From the NCBI GenBank assembly GCA_023412435.1, contig JAEYNS010000162.1:1-8270 (forward strand): a stretch of 8,270 nucleotides of DNA, read 5' to 3'. Shown here one piece after another: positions 6,165-8,270 of the stretch; the stretch's first letter is position 1; every line of letters begins with the position of its first letter. Under the pieces are notes generated by a model. It did no database searches, was not told the DNA's origin, and worked only from the letters and a program-made list of their open reading frames with translations. This stretch comes from Actinomycetes bacterium (GTDB lineage: Bacteria; Actinomycetota; Actinomycetes; Propionibacteriales; Propionibacteriaceae). A program made the translations under genes and the position numbers.

Positions 6165-6785
6165 ATGGACACCACCCAACCGGTCACGACGCAGCAGAAG
6201 CCTGTCGTCACGATCTTCGAGGCCTACGGGGCCGGAGCGGCCGAGGTCGGCCAGAAGGTGGCCGAGAAGCTCGGCCTGCCGTTCCACGCCCAGGCCTTCA
6301 GCTCTGCCCAGCTCGCCGACGAGGCCCTCGGCAACAACGCGATCCTGGTCCGCGTCATGTCCTCGCTCGGCGGCGCCTACGGCGGCCTTGAGAGCCGTGA
6401 CATCGTCGCGTCCCAGCAGGACCGCCACGACCTGGTCGCACGCAACAACGCCGACGTCCGCCGGTTCGCCGACGAGGGCGGGGTGATCGTGGGACGCAAC
6501 GGCGCCCTGATCCTCGCCGATCGTCCCAACACCCTGCACGTCCTGCTGACCGGCGAGGTCGAGGACCGGGTGAAGCGGGCCGCCGGGGAACTCGGCATCA
6601 GCGTCGCCGAGGCCGCGTCCCGACGCGCGAAGGAAGAGGACGTCCGGCGCGAGATGTCGCGCAACCTCTACGGCTGGGATCCGATGACCCCCGACCGCTA
6701 CGACATGCTCATCAACACCACCCGGGTTGGGATCGACCGCGCCGCCGACGCCATCGTCGACGCCGTGCAGACCCGGCTCGCCTGA
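6165..6785 (+). CDS. cytidylate kinase-like family protein (P-loop fold, eroded P-loop)
   Basis: The 206-residue product resembles the cytidylate kinase-like family in overall order: an N-terminal strand plus glycine loop (VVTIFEAYGAGAAEVGQKVA, 14-33), a GGVIVGRNGALILA strand (105-118), LHVLLTG (124-130) with EDRVKR (133-138), a KEEDVRREMSRNLYG lid-like stretch (156-170), and a C-terminal YDMLINTTRVGID (179-191). Typical members have SRExGSGG at the loop; here it reads FEAYGAGAA, with neither the Ser-Gly-Gly nor a P-loop Lys, so nucleotide binding may be altered or lost. GGAAGG (6152-6157) lies seven bases before the ATG at 6165, which decides this start. An in-frame ATG at 6120 overlaps the GH3 stop as ATGA and would add 15 polar residues. 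Position between a glycosidase and a sugar transporter suggests a sugar or sugar-phosphate substrate rather than CMP, which is inference. Confidence 0.75.
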   Translation: MDTTQPVTTQQKPVVTIFEAYGAGAAEVGQKVAEKLGLPFHAQAFSSAQLADEALGNNAILVRVMSSLGGAYGGLESRDIVASQQDRHDLVARNNADVRRFADEGGVIVGRNGALILADRPNTLHVLLTGEVEDRVKRAAGELGISVAEAASRRAKEEDVRREMSRNLYGWDPMTPDRYDMLINTTRVGIDRAADAIVDAVQTRLA

Positions 6786-6803
6786 AAGCCAAGGAACCCC
6801 TCG

Positions 6804-8267
6804 ATGACCACCCAGACTGTTGCGCCGGTTCGGCCTGAAGGCCAGAAACCGCTGACCATCAAGAACTACCTCTCCTTCGCCGCCGGCGATGCCGCCAACA
6901 ACATCGCCTTCACGATGTCGGGCATGTTCCTCGTCCTCTACTACACCAACGTCGTAGGACTGTCCGGTGCCGTCATCGGCACCATGTTCCTGGTCCTGCG
7001 GTTCGTGGACGCGTTCACCGACCTGGTGATGGGCCGGATCATCGACGCTGCCACCCCCGGCAAGCTGGGCAAGTTCCGTCCGCTGATCCGCAACTGGTTC
7101 CTGCCGCTGCTGATCACCAACTGGGCGATGTACGCGGCCAAGCTGTTCTTCCCCGACCAGTCGCCGCTGTTCTACACGGTGTACATGTACGTCACGTACT
7201 TCCTGATGGGGTCGGTGTTCTACACCATCGTGAACATCGCCTACGGCTCGATGGCGCCGTCCCTCACCCAGGTGCCGACCGAGCGCGCCAAGCTGGCCGG
7301 GTTCCGGATGTACGGCTCGGCCGCCATGATCCTGCTGCTGTCGTGGGTCATCGCGCCGCTGATCAAGGCCTACCAGACCGACCCGGTCGGCCTGCAGAAC
7401 GCGCTCGCCCTCGCCGTCGGACTGATCTCGGTGCTGGCCGCGGTGCTCTACGTGCTCACGGTGGCCGGAACCATGGAGCAGGTGGCGCGCGACCCCAAGC
7501 CCGTCACGATGAAGGAGAGCTTCGGCGCGCTGCGGGTGAACCGTCCGCTCCAGATCCTCGCGGCGAGCTCGGTGCTGCTGCTGCTCGGGATCACCGTGCT
7601 GCAGACGCTCGGCTCCTACATCGCCCTCTACGTCCAGAACGACGCCACCTACATCGCCATCAACCAGACCGCCCAGACGCTGGCGCTCTTCCTGGTGTCC
7701 CCGTTCATCCCGCTCATGGTTCGCACCATCGGCAAGCGCATCGCCTACATCCTCGTCGCCTGCTTCCTGTACGTCGGCATCCTCATCCTGTGGTTCGCGC
7801 CGCTCGAGCAGCAGCCCTGGCTCGGCTCGGTCGGGTTCTTCGTGCTGGGCCTGGGCGTCTTCGGCGTGAACACCCTGATGTGGGCTCTCGAGGCGGACTG
7901 CGTCGAGTTCGGCGAGTGGAAGATCGGCGCCCGGACCGAGGGCACCACCTACGCCGTGTTCTCGTTCTGCCGCAAGATGGGTCAGGCGCTCGGCGGCTTC
8001 CTGGGCGGCTTCGCGCTGGTCTGGGCCGGCTTCAACGCCGCCGAGGTGTCCCAGGGGATCCAGCCGCCGGACGAGGTCGGCCGGGCCATCCTGTTCTGGG
8101 CGCTGGTGTTCGTGGTTGGGGCCACCGCCCTCGGGCAGCTCGTGATGGCGGCCTACCCGCTGTCGGAGGCGAAGTATCAGGAGATCGTCCAGGCGATCGC
8201 ACTACGCCGCGGGAAGCCGGCGGAGGCCCTCGAGGAGGCGGGCCTGAAGCCCTCAGTCGAGGGGTAG
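6804..8267 (+). CDS. GPH-family (MelB-like) sugar:cation symporter, MFS
   Basis: This 487-residue protein has about twelve hydrophobic segments and the family's typical length. The signature after helix 2 is clear: RFVDAFTDLVMGRIID (66-81) then GKFRPLI (89-95). Asp69 and Asp73 match MelB Asp55 and Asp59, which bind the coupling cation, while MelB Asn58 is Thr72. Asp29 lies near MelB Asp19, a sugar-binding residue. The late loop EADCVEFGEWKIGARTEG (363-380) and Lys391 in FCRKMGQ match the conserved second half. The protein sits in the cytoplasmic membrane and would import a glycoside with Na+ or H+. AAGGAA (6791-6796) precedes the ATG by seven bases, and the gene follows the kinase-like gene by 18 bases in the same probable operon. 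Family is secure; substrate and cation are not readable here. The stop codon lies three bases from the window end. Confidence 0.93.
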   Translation: MTTQTVAPVRPEGQKPLTIKNYLSFAAGDAANNIAFTMSGMFLVLYYTNVVGLSGAVIGTMFLVLRFVDAFTDLVMGRIIDAATPGKLGKFRPLIRNWFLPLLITNWAMYAAKLFFPDQSPLFYTVYMYVTYFLMGSVFYTIVNIAYGSMAPSLTQVPTERAKLAGFRMYGSAAMILLLSWVIAPLIKAYQTDPVGLQNALALAVGLISVLAAVLYVLTVAGTMEQVARDPKPVTMKESFGALRVNRPLQILAASSVLLLLGITVLQTLGSYIALYVQNDATYIAINQTAQTLALFLVSPFIPLMVRTIGKRIAYILVACFLYVGILILWFAPLEQQPWLGSVGFFVLGLGVFGVNTLMWALEADCVEFGEWKIGARTEGTTYAVFSFCRKMGQALGGFLGGFALVWAGFNAAEVSQGIQPPDEVGRAILFWALVFVVGATALGQLVMAAYPLSEAKYQEIVQAIALRRGKPAEALEEAGLKPSVEG

Positions 8268-8270
8268 CTG

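Overview
The window is GC-rich with strongly G/C-ending codons, many GTG starts and a tRNA gene without an encoded CCA. This points to a high-GC actinobacterium; the sequence does not allow a firm genus. There are nine protein genes (one cut by the window edge), one tRNA and several candidate control sites. No insertion sequence, integrase, CRISPR array or rRNA was seen, and no gene-free stretch exceeds about 300 bases.

Left part (1-953): a SnoaL-like/ester-cyclase-type protein, cut at the window edge, is transcribed leftward and faces away from a TetR-family regulator. The 56-base gap between them holds two 6-3-6 inverted repeats whose centres are 20 bases apart. This is a good candidate operator pair for the regulator.

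Middle part (954-2073): a four-helix hypothetical membrane protein, a small one-helix membrane protein and a tRNA with anticodon CAU all lie on the minus strand. The 208 bases between the two membrane genes (1458-1665) show nothing I can name beyond possible promoter sequence.

Right part (2074-8267): everything is on the plus strand. A small acidic protein of unknown function is followed 13 bases later by a YeaD-type hexose-6-phosphate mutarotase. After a 111-base gap with a palindromic, promoter-like region come four closely spaced genes. These are an HAD-type phosphatase, an intracellular glycoside hydrolase family 3 enzyme with the Asp-His acid/base dyad of the NagZ/Nag3 group, a 'cytidylate kinase-like' P-loop protein with an eroded P-loop, and a GPH-family sugar:cation symporter.

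The gene content suggests uptake of an intact small glycoside, cleavage in the cytoplasm (possibly by phosphate rather than water), and then phosphate and anomer handling by the HAD enzyme, the kinase-like protein and the mutarotase. The substrate is not evident. This four-gene set is the most interesting item in the window: each part is recognisable, but the combination and the role of the kinase-like protein do not match a pathway I know.
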